Source: Ascaris suum
Taxonomy: Eukaryota > Nematoda > Chromadorea > Rhabditida > Ascarididae
Assembly: GCA_013433145.1 (NCBI GenBank)
Contig: CM024179.1
Location: 5,987,300 to 6,051,299, forward strand
Length of the DNA stretch: 64,000 bases
Reading direction: 5' to 3'
The position numbers were made by a program, and so were the translations under genes. The notes beneath the pieces are model-generated. The model did not search any database. It was not told the DNA's origin and saw only the letters and a program-made list of their open reading frames with translations. This document shows positions 29,141-64,000 of this stretch, piece after piece. Within the stretch, counting starts at the first letter, position 1, and the number at the start of each line of letters is the position of its first letter.

Positions 29141-32100
29141 TCTTTCATGTCTGATTTGCTTTACTTTATTCACTACAATCTGCTACTCGCAGTATTTTGA
29201 GTAGGTTCCTGCACATCTGGAATGTTTTATCTAGGGCTGTCGTAGAGTAGAGAGTATCGAAAGTTTTTCGAGATGCATAAATCGTTTCGATCTTCAGTCT
29301 ATTGCTCATCTTATGTTTTAAATTTTCCCGTTCCCAGCGTTCTTGCAATTGCCACTTCATGCTATATTTCTATGCTTTCCACCTCGAATTTCTCTGTGTA
29401 ATCTGTGCACCAGCGATTGGTCACGCATATTTGATTTTTCGTCTCGTTTATTGCCTCCCTGTGACGGTTTATGCTTTTCATATGTGCTTATGTATGTGAT
29501 TTCCCTTTAGGGACATCAAACAAACAAGCATTGTTAGGAAATCTTAGAAGGGGGGGGGGATCAAGGAAGGGGAGTGCAGTACACGCAGCTGTGAAAGAAC
29601 GAATTGTAAAATTATAAAAAAAACCGAATTAAGGTGAAGAAAGTGAAGAGGCGCGCAAGGGGAGCTGGCACCATCGCCTACATTCTGCGTACCTGACCAG
29701 CAGGTTCCATAATTTAAGATGTCTTCAATATGGTCTTTGTCCTAGCTAAAAGGTAGAGAAGCTGGCGCAACGAAAAAGTGGAATATGCAAAATGATGCCT
29801 TCAATCGAGAAGCCTATGCAAAGTTCGATTCTTTCTTCTCTAGTTCATCGGATATAATGAAAAAACCTAACGGTCTGAAGTGTGGCCTTTTTTCCACTTT
29901 AAATGTAGCTTTCTGTCTTTGCTTATCTAATGGTGTGGGTCATTACATTGTTCACATAGTATTCACCAAACTCCACTTTCGGCGATTAGCAAGTTGAAAT
30001 TACTGGACGATGCGTACCGTTAAATTACGAAACGATTGAAAGTCATGCTTATTTGTTCGCCCCGACGATGCGATAGGGAATCGCTTAAACTGTGGAATTT
30101 AACGAGTGTAGTGTGCATTATAGGTGTCCTCTTACAAAAAAGCTCTTTTTTAACTTTGGTTTGTGAGCGTCGAGAAAATTTGTGATCTCTAAAGGTAAAT
30201 CTTCTGAATTTTATGTCGGATGGATTTTCATTGCACGCCAATATTTTTTCAAAAAAGTGTCAAGTCATTTCACATTCTAAAATGTAAAACTTTCAAGTAG
30301 ATTTGTATGAGCGTTTGAATCAGTTAAAATACGGGAAGCACTACTTTACACTTTTTTGCTATGTTTTAGAAGCTGTGTGACGCAGTTGATTGAATGGTGA
30401 ATGCATATCGTTGCAATTTCGATGACGCTTCCCCTCAGTGATGCACTTCATATGTGCAAAAAATCTTTCAGGTTTGCTCTTAAACATGAGCCCTTTTTAG
30501 GTCTGTTGTCCGCAGATGTTTTCATAGGAAAATCGCAGACGCTACACTGCAACTCGCAGCTGTACTAGTGCTAAAATGAAAGCAGATTTGTGCTCGAAGG
30601 GGCGATATATTGCGAATGAAGCGACATGAATTCTTTTATCGAGATAAACATATACTTCAAATGTTCTTACATTTGAGAATATATTCATCTGTTTGCATTA
30701 TGAATGCCTTTTGGAAATGAAGTAATAGAACCTCTGTTGTGTCCTTTTTGGGAGGTTAGACATCGCTGTATTCAAGTAGCAGTTGATAACCTCCTGAAGC
30801 AGGCGAACTGCTCCCGATATTAGTGGGAAATACTTTTGATTATACATCCAAATTAACTATCGAAGTGATGATAATAGCTCGAATTTGAACTTTTGTATTA
30901 TTACTTACATTGAATTAAAAAATTTGCATTTCAAGAGGTTAGAATCTTCCGCTCCAATGTGACTGTGCACCAAAAGTCCATTTGCAGTTGTCCCGTACTC
31001 GGTTATCGCCATCGTTGAGATACTACTCTCGTTTTTGCGTTTGCAATGCACAATAAATTGCGGACTCGGTCGATATTTATACCTGTGATTGTTTACGTGT
31101 AATATTTCTTGCCACATCTTCCTGAAAACTTAAAGGTGTGGTGTGCGTGGGCATTATAGCTACCTTCGAGGGGTATTTAGAATGGCGTTTTGCCCAGCAT
31201 CGGACTTCCACCAGTTCAGCGCCTATGTTATTTGAATGATTTTGTTATTCGAAATTCGAGAGGAGTAATTTCAACTTTTGAACGAAGAGATAATTGTTGC
31301 GGCGAGGACCGACAACAGTCACTTCTCTTCCCCGGCCACTCCTCTCCCTTCAGAAGTAACCTTAGTGACGCCTTAATGCTCCTCTTTCGTGCATCTCGTG
31401 AACGCGAGGCGATGCGAAAGCTCGTCCACTTGATCACACTTTAGTGCAAATATCCGTGATTCCTGCCGAAATCTTTACCTGAGATTGTGCAGATTTTTCA
31501 ACTTCGCATTGGTTGACAAAATTTGCAAATATCTATCTCTGGGGACATTAATACCCTTAGGATTGATGTGATTCTATGAAATGAAATTTCTCGATGGCGT
31601 CATAAATTCGATGAGATGGAGGGGAATGGGAGCTGCTAAAAAGAAGAAGAAGTGTTCCCACGCTGCTTTTCCATCGCAAGGAGGGAATGAGGCATTATGA
31701 CCCTTCTCTATCGTGGAATTTTCCTCTGGAATCGAGAGAGAAACCGTGACTTTTTTACCGAGTTCTGTCTATAAGAATCAGTCCATCTTTCAGCGAAAGA
31801 CCCAGAAATAGCCCAAGGCCTGAACAGAAACCCCACAACATCCTAACATCATCTAGTGATATTTCACTGAACCTCTTGAATTTTTAGAATGCCGGTGTTT
31901 TCATCTATTGGTCTGATCGGTCTTCTTTACACCTGAGAGCTCATAAGTTTCCTGAATTTGTAACAGGATGTGCCGGGCTAAAGGTATGACCGTATGGAAT
32001 TTCACCCATCCTCTTCCCGTTTCTCCCTCTCCTCTCAAGTCCAATTCTGTTGGCTACCTTGCTGGAAAGGATTTGAATTCATATGCTGCCCAGAAATATC

Positions 32101-35100
32101 TGAGATGTTGGTGTTTATACACTTGATTCAGTATTACAATTGAAATATAAGTTTTATTATGTGGCTTATTGCTTTGTTGTAATGTTCGGCGTGAATAAAA
32201 CAATGGACGAGACTGTGGCTAATTTTTGATTGCTCTCGTAACCATTATCGCGAGAAGGATTGTTCTCTTCCTAGAGAATATTCTCCTGCAGCAAACGCAT
32301 TTCTTATCAATACATAAAAATAAATTCGAAAATGATGAGGGATGCTTTAATTAGCGCGAGTGAGCAGTTTTTATTTTTCTTTCATTGTTCCTTTTTCTTT
32401 TCAGGTGTGGTTGGTTGGTTAAGCGGCAATTTTATATTTTCTCTGTAGCCGTATTTTCTATTTCTCGCTTGTCGCAAGCTGTCTGATAAAAAATCCACGA
32501 TCGAACCGGCTCTTTATATGCATTACAACGAATAGCTTAAGTCCTTGTGCAGGGTGTCATACTCACCTCTCGAATGATCATAGCACTTCACAGGTAATCA
32601 TTATCGATTCACTATTGAAATACTTGTAAATCGAATCCGTTATAGTAAATGGTGGAGAAATGATGAAAGTAGCACTGAGTAGCGTTCCAAATCGTCACTC
32701 AATACTGAGGCCACGATTTGCTCGCAAGAAAAAACCTTCACTGAATTTGCTCACAAGGTGGACCGTCAAAATTCACTTCACACGAGTGAATAAACGATCT
32801 ACTTACTTGTGGTACAGATAACTGTCTCTCAGTTGTCAATCGCTTCGTCGACTACGGCTTTTTGAATTCGAAGGAAGTATGCCGTGCATTGTAGAATCAA
32901 CGCGAACGATAAGAATATTTCAAACGATGCATGCATTACTCTCTTCGGCAATGTCACATCGTAGAAACTGATCATATTGTAACGGTGATCCAGCTTTGCG
33001 TTTCTAATGTTTCTGTGCAACATAAAACTTTATTATCTGCTGGTTTTCTCTCGACGATTTGTTAAAACTGATAAGTTGAATATGTGACGCGATGTGTTTC
33101 AGTCGCTTTTCTAGAGTTGTTGCACAGACTTTTTATGTCGATTCATCGCCACTCTCATGATTTATGCTTCCTAGCCTCATCGCTTTTGACCACATATATA
33201 CGAATAAATAAATTCATGAATAGATAAATAAGTAAATAAAAAAAAGTGCATATATACTTTCGGCCATGATGAAAAAGTTTTGGATAGTTACATCATTAAA
33301 TTCTTTTCATGCATATATGTGGCAAATTTCTTATAAAATCTATATAGGAATATCCGAAGCTTGAACAAAGGGAACGGGGGCATACGAATCACTACTGCTG
33401 CTTTGCTTGCGAACGTGCTGAGACCAAAATGGGATCTGAGCTTCGCGCACGAAACGGAACATCTTCGGGTCCCGCCGCATGTGCACTTGTATGTTCAGCG
33501 CTAGAGAAATTTCGCCACTAAAACGTTGTTTATGAGCTGGAGAGGACCATAGTCAGTGTGCGTAATCCACATCATCTGTGAACTTTCTATCCAGTGCTAG
33601 CGATCACCTCTGTTGGACCTTGCTAGGTGCCATAAGCGTAAAGCGAATGGGCTGCGGCCAACACTGGTGTTGGTACGCCCTGTGAACGTTGTGCAACGTA
33701 TATTATGCATTGTTCAATTTCATTTCATTTATTCATTCATCGGCGTCAGGCGGCATATACCTTCAGGCAACATATCAACAGCGTTGGTTCACCTTGTAGT
33801 ATCGCGTAACGCACATCTCGATCACCGTCGTTGATAATTGCAATGACACGACTAAGTCACATTCGGTTGTCATTGCTCAAGATAGGTGAGGCATAGACCT
33901 AATGGTTTTCCTCTCGGCTTAATCCCCGCACACTCGACGTTTATTGCACTTCTTGCTTAGTTCTTCTTGTTTAGACAAGGAGTTCGTTCAGGGTTTGACT
34001 CGATTAACTGGCAACATCTTTGCCAAAGGCTCTTTAGGTCGTTATGTGCTACACTGTTAAATGTAGACCTCGCGTAGATCTCTTCTAAGGATTCAGTGCT
34101 ATATTTTTTCTTGCTATAAATGTTAGATGGCCGCGCAAACAGTGTAGCTCTTAGCAGAATACAAGTAGTGACGAGAAGTTAAATTGTGATATCCATTTTA
34201 GATATTTTCCAATAAGATATTTTTATGAAATTTTGGCTTGCATGTAATTTTTTCATCTAAGTTCAAGCGCAGATTCCTCGTTATCGACGCTGAGCTGAGC
34301 CATAAGTGCTGCGAATGATGAACCGCTTTTCGGATCAACTGAATTAATATTTTTGCATCGCCATATCCATTTATAACAATTTTTTATGAGTTCATTTCCT
34401 TGACTTTTCAAGCAAAATTTTTCTCAACCAAGCTTTCAATGATTTATTTCTCAGCTAAACTCTCATAATCGACTGTATGTAATAGCCGAACACTAAACAT
34501 CTAAACAATGGACAGATCTGCAAAAGAAAGTATAAAAAGTAAGCGCAAAAGTGTCATTGTTTGAGTTCACCCGACGATGTTAGTCATTTAGCAGTTTACT
34601 TGCTAAATTACTTAAGTTCAACAGTGCTGTCTGCCGGATTCCCTGGTGGGCTTTCTCTTATGAGCCGATCCACGGGGAATTCAACTCCTCCTCTTCCCCT
34701 TCTCTTATCACTCCACCCACTTCTCCGATCCCCTCGCAACCCTCCTCAGTCATGAAAGGGAGGACAGGGCAACACTGCAGTGGGTCTATATTGTCTCTAC
34801 TGTCCACTGTCGGCCACACTGGGTGCCAGATCGTCCAGCGAAGAGTTCATCTTGCAGGACACACACCCACTTGTGCATACGGAACATAACAACTCAGGAT
34901 GTTGTTGATGCTGAAGTAATATAGCAACACAGTGGTATTAAGCTGCAGTATTATATGCGTGCTCAATTAGTGGTGTATTTCCTAAACTTTACCTGTCATT
35001 CATTTTGCTGGACTGCATCAAGTCAGTTATTCTGTTTTGAGCTTTTGGCCCTACTCAATAATTTTTGAGTATTCCCCTTCCTTCTCGCACACTGCCCATA

Positions 35101-37980
35101 GAAGGGATTTATGGGGAAGGGAAGAAGTTTTAGATGGTCGCAAAGAACATCTGAACCAATCCGGCCGCATTCGATTTGTAAGTTAGATTATGGCAGCGAT
35201 TCATAGGTCTCCTCCGCCCAGGAGTATCGTGAGAAAAAACGTCAGGCACACAATGGGGTCTGTATCCGAGTTCTGGTTCCGTTTGCTATGGGGTGACCAC
35301 ATTCTTGCTTTCCTTCAGCCTTCCTTTTTATTCTGCATTAGAAGTAGATCATCAGAACGCCCATCCTAAGTAGTTGAAATATGTGGAAAGGCATGGCCTT
35401 CGCAAAACAGTTCTTTGTTCAAACAACAAACACGTGAAAGCAGATAAAGCTCACAAAGTGAGAGTGATGGCAATAAAATATATGATTCATAATACCGAGA
35501 CAGTGTGCTCAATCGTCCGGAAAAATGCACTCGAAATGCGTCAAGTGCCGTAGGAATTATCGTCAGGATAGATTGAACCAGTAGAAGTTTGGTCTTCGAA
35601 CTGCGTCGGACATTCCTCATAGAAGTGAACACCGTGCATCAGCGTGAACGGAGCGAGGGAGGAACAGGGGAGGGGGGTTTGGAGAGGAGGGTGGATGGAG
35701 TAGAAGGATTTGGAGGAACAAAAGCAGTATGATAAGTAATAGCAGTTATGTTGCAGTGCGATTGGACTCCGTAGCACATCGCACAGTAACTGACTTGTTT
35801 GTGTACTAAACAACGCAAAAGACGACTTTCTTGGGACACAATTCACCCCTTTTTCCTATTAGCTAATCTGTTTTTCTCGAAATGTATTCCTTCCCCTATA
35901 TAATCATAGTTTTTCTTTATAATTAACCGCTCCTCTTAATTTCAATTTTCTTTTCGAATTTTTCATCGAATACAATTTTTCCATTTTTTTTAACTTCACC
36001 TCTTTCTTTCGTTGCGAGCCGCAAAACGCATTGATTCTCGTTAATCAAGCTGTGCTTTATGGGAATAATAGGTTTGCGTTACTCTATTGTTAGTGCATCT
36101 GCAGAAACGTGCTATACGAATCTGAAACGCTTAGAGAATTGCCCTGAGAGGATTTGCGCCACGAGTTATTTGTTTCACATTTTCGCGCTTTATCCATCTT
36201 TGCTGGAGGAAATTTATGTCCACAGATCTTTGATCATCATCATCACCTAGGCTACGAGGCAATCTGGTCTTGGTACTTCTGTGTCATGGACTGTCACGTC
36301 GTAGAACGTTTCCTTCATGTAAACTTATCCGAGATTTTCTTCGCTGATGTTGGCAAGTAGAAAATGACCAGGAAGTCGGATTCTGTCGGAACCATACTTC
36401 ATCAGAAAACGACTTATTAAGAGCGGAATTGTGAATGAAGAAATTTTTACTGACAACTTAGGCGAGGTTGATATAATATGTGCTCATTGCATATCATTCG
36501 GCCTTTTCATTCTTGAAGCTGAGCTTGATGGTGACTGGTGATATTTACGCCCTCGATGTTGTTGTGATTCTTTGGAAATTTCCACAGTGGTTTTTATTGT
36601 TTCCACTGCAGCTGCTCTGAAGACTGCCGAATGTTCGAAATGTTGAAGCAAACCGGAAAGGATTGCGAATGAGCATCGAGACCGACTCAAAGAAGTTAAT
36701 CAAGTGATGTAGCGGTTTACTTATAGCATTACTACCAAGTATGGGCAGTTGGTAGCGGTGGGAATTGTTTTGTGATTACTTGCCGGAAAAATGTGAGAGA
36801 AGCATCAAATGCGAGTGGATGTGTAGCATGTTTATAAATAGTGAGCGATTGTCATGATAGAGATAGTTTAGCAATGGTCATATGAGGTGTGGTCAGCAAG
36901 AAGGAGATCGCGAACATTTTGGAGCAAATCTCGAACCTCTCCTCCTCACTCCTAAACAGAAAATAAGCAAGCACTCGCTAATGAACGGCGTGTCTAACAA
37001 ATGAAAACATTTTAACGCTGAATTCTCCAAGGATTAACGTCGCAATATATCAATCACAGAATAGTTTCTTGAAGCGTAACCATTTGAGATATGTTGGGGA
37101 AGAGTACAGAAATGATTGGGGCTGTGCCTGAGGTATGTGATAATGATGCAATGTTGACGTGAAATAGCAGCCAGTATGATGTAAGGGTAAAAAGAGAACC
37201 GTTGGAGGAATAGCGCTGGGGGGAATTCTTGTGTAACCAAATTTTATGTTTTTCAACTTTCAAAGCAGCAGATATATTTCAACGAGATGTAGGTCTATTA
37301 GAAGCCTTCTCATAAATAGTTTCAGACTCAAAAATATGACAAGCTGATCTCGCACGTGCGCTATCTGCATACGCAGTCTGATGTCGCTCGCATCCGCCAG
37401 CTTCTTATTGGTTTGAATCTGTCGTATAGCTGTTAATCTAGTTGTGGATATGCACATCCCGCTTAGGCGTCAAACAAATATTATTAAGTTATTTGATCAT
37501 GCCCTTATAACACAAGTGAGCAAAAGTACATTTTCTAGGTGGCGCAAATGGCGCATGGCACAAAAAGGACACTGTGACGCACAAATGTCGGCTGATAAGA
37601 ACGTTGTATGAAAAAGATGCATGAATTATTACACTTTACACTGTGAAGGTTTAGCTGATATGAGACCAAAATATGCTGGAAAAATAATGAAGTTGAGAGA
37701 GAAAAAATTTTGATGTAAAACGAAATAATATTCGATGAATTGATGGATGGGAAAGGAAAATGAACGCGTGTGCTGCAAAGAAAAAACTCTTCAAGAATGT
37801 GATGGAAAAGTGGCATAGAGTTCGGTGGAGTAGACAATTCTTTCCAAGTTTTTGTGGTGCAAGACAATGTAATCTATTTGCAGTTTATAACCTTAGCTGG
37901 TCCTGGTGATTGAATGAAGAAGGACTGTTACGGGTCTACAGAAGTCGTTCATCTCGTCGTGCATTCCGGTAGTGCTCATC
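29141..37980. other. Stretch without a supportable gene, upstream of GalNAc-T
   Basis: About 8.8 kb between the candidate small gene and the GalNAc-T start codon. I see only short overlapping open frames on both strands and AT-rich low-complexity patches, for example 33200-33245. The GalNAc-T promoter presumably lies at the right end, but no core promoter element is convincing. Possible leader-acceptor sites before the ATG are ccttag at about 37895 and tctacag at about 37940. Confidence 0.5.
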
Positions 37981-62467
<24,487 letters not shown>

Positions 62468-63415
62468 AACGATTGTGCGTGATCATCGTTTCAGTGTATG
62501 AGGGAATATGCCAAAGATTTGCGATCAGTTCGTTTTCATGACAGTAATGTTCTCTGTTGAGCAAGAGAATTAAGTTTTTCACTTAGCAGAACTCAGGTAT
62601 TTGACCACCTTTGATATATTACCATAAACTCAAGTAATTGCTGAGTCAGGAGTTCAAACCTTCGTTTCATCGCATGAGAAACTGAAGTCATCTTTAAGCT
62701 TAAGCTCAGAGCTCAGCTTGATGAGATGTAGCGGCTTTTGCGTAATCACACTCCAACCCCCTATTAAGTCAAGTCAGGGACTTAATCCTGTCCTAATTGG
62801 GAGCACCGACCCCTCATCTAACCGTGCTCTTCAGTTAGATGATTATGTCCAATCAAGCGTCTGGCGATTTGTTGTTAATTTTATCTTTCTTACAGTGCCT
62901 AAATTTTTCTTAATTTCTGGCGATATGCAGAATCTGTGTTGCCGTTAAAGACCAAACGGAAGAATCAAATTCAGTAGCAACTCCACTTGAGATATCGATG
63001 AACGTCCTGCAGGAATCAGATTGCTTTGGCGAAGCTCCTCTCGAAAGCTGGAGCACTGAAATGTTCAGAAGCCTTGCAACTGTTGAATTTTCTGCTGTAG
63101 CGAAAATTTCTAGGTGCTTTTACCTGATCGAGCTTTACCTGATGTCAGACGTTTACCTGTGACAAAGAAATCTAAGCATGTTGTTGTGATTTTGATAATT
63201 TTGCCGAGTCGCCTCGCCTTGAAATTAATTACCGTAGCCACTAGTCCAAATCTACCTGTTTCGCAATTTCCGTCTAAGAACGCTATGATAATAGACGAAG
63301 AAATTCCTTTTTTTGCAAGGCGCACGGTAATATTTTTGTGGAGTATTGATATATGCTGTTAGTGCGGAGTGTTGGATGTTTTAATGCTTGATGCGATGCG
63401 GAAGATATGGTGGTT

Positions 63416-63549
63416 TATCCGGGACTTCGCTACTCAATGCGGTCATCAGTTAAAGTTCCTCTCGAATCGAATTAACGATTGTTCCTCTCGGATATACTCA
63501 AATTAACAACTTTAACTGATGACCGCATTGAGTAGCGAAGTCCCGGATA
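63416..63549. repeat. Perfect inverted repeat, 42-bp arms
   Basis: The arms at 63416-63457 and 63508-63549 are exact reverse complements with a 50-base loop. GTTCCTCTCG occurs twice in direct orientation, at 63455-63464 and 63481-63490. Confidence 0.95.
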
Positions 63550-63897
63550 GGTTTCTGGAAACTAGGTGGAAAAGTGCTTATGCAGATCAAATGAATTTTT
63601 GGGCAGTGGAGGTGAAAAAAGTGGGGAAAGATAGGAAAAATGAGGGACGAAAACAAAACAAAGTAACATTTAGATTCAGTAAAGAAATTGAAATGCTTTC
63701 AAAATTCCTTTCCTTTATTAATGGGATGTTTGAGAGCAGCAATTTGTGAAGACCTCAGCTCGTTCTTTCAGAAGCACATCTCAAGCCGTGCTGATGATGA
63801 GTTGTGTCCACATATTCATACATTTAAGGTTTGTAACAATATTGAAGGAGAGGGAATTGTTGGAGCACTAAATTCCTTGAGTAGATTGTTGTCACTG

Positions 63898-63926
<29 letters not shown>
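63898..63926. repeat. (TGC)n trinucleotide repeat
   Basis: Nearly ten uninterrupted TGC units, the CTG/CAG class. Confidence 0.95.
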
Positions 63927-63928
<2 letters not shown>

Positions 63929-64000
63929 TTTCCCGAATACACCACCATCAACTCTTTTTTTTTGTGCTTATTTCTCATCTTCCCATAGTTTGCATACTTT

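Larger units (their letters stand above)
62468..64000. other. Region downstream of GalNAc-T, no supportable gene
   Basis: It holds the 3' UTR of GalNAc-T, a 42-bp inverted repeat, a (TGC)n run and overlapping open frames. Two frames are worth naming. 62914-63162 has 82 codons, includes FGEAPLESWSTEMF, and is closed by TGA. 63114-63326 follows a good ttctag acceptor and ends at gtaata. They overlap in different frames, so at most one can be part of a given transcript, and neither shows a domain I recognise. Confidence 0.4.

Overview
The window looks like a gene-poor, intron-rich animal genome, most likely a nematode. The base composition is moderately AT-rich. All 17 introns placed are GT-AG. 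The acceptors are short and of the TTTTCAG/TTGCAG/TTTTAG kind with little upstream polypyrimidine tract, which is typical of nematodes. There are long (TA)n microsatellites and homopolymer runs, and no operon-like bacterial organisation. The species cannot be named from the sequence alone.

Layout: (1) Bases 1-2946 hold the last four visible exons of a long-chain acyl-CoA synthetase of the ACSL3/4 type on the + strand, running in from the left edge and ending with TAG at 2944-2946. (2) Bases 2947-27682 hold no gene I can support. They contain a 138-bp (TA)n tract, a 94-bp (TA)n tract, poly-C/poly-G runs, three short perfect hairpins and a degenerate 27-bp repeat. (3) Bases 27767-28838 hold a candidate small two-exon + strand gene (149 aa, family unknown), with an AATAAA signal at 29117. 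(4) Bases 29141-37980 are again without a supportable gene. (5) Bases 37981-62467 hold a complete 14-exon polypeptide N-acetylgalactosaminyltransferase (GalNAc-T, GALNT family; 639 aa) on the + strand. It has a signal-anchor exon, stem exons, the GT-A catalytic domain and a three-repeat ricin-type lectin domain. The automatic open-frame view shows only fragments of it; splice phases join all 14 exons without a break. (6) Bases 62468-64000 hold a perfect 42-bp inverted repeat, a (TGC)n run and some unassigned open frames.

The two recognised genes are independent. The ACSL activates long fatty acids to acyl-CoA at membranes. The GalNAc-T starts mucin-type O-glycosylation in the Golgi. They share a strand but are about 35 kb apart, so no functional linkage is implied.

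The most interesting structures sit inside the GalNAc-T introns. Intron 2 holds a 1.34-kb foldback element with near-identical arms of about 330 bp, next to a run of 30 G. Two in-phase open segments, in introns 11 and 13, could be alternative lectin-region or terminal exons. Intron 10 holds a 206-codon antisense open frame. None of these is proven from sequence alone. I found no convincing new multi-gene system.
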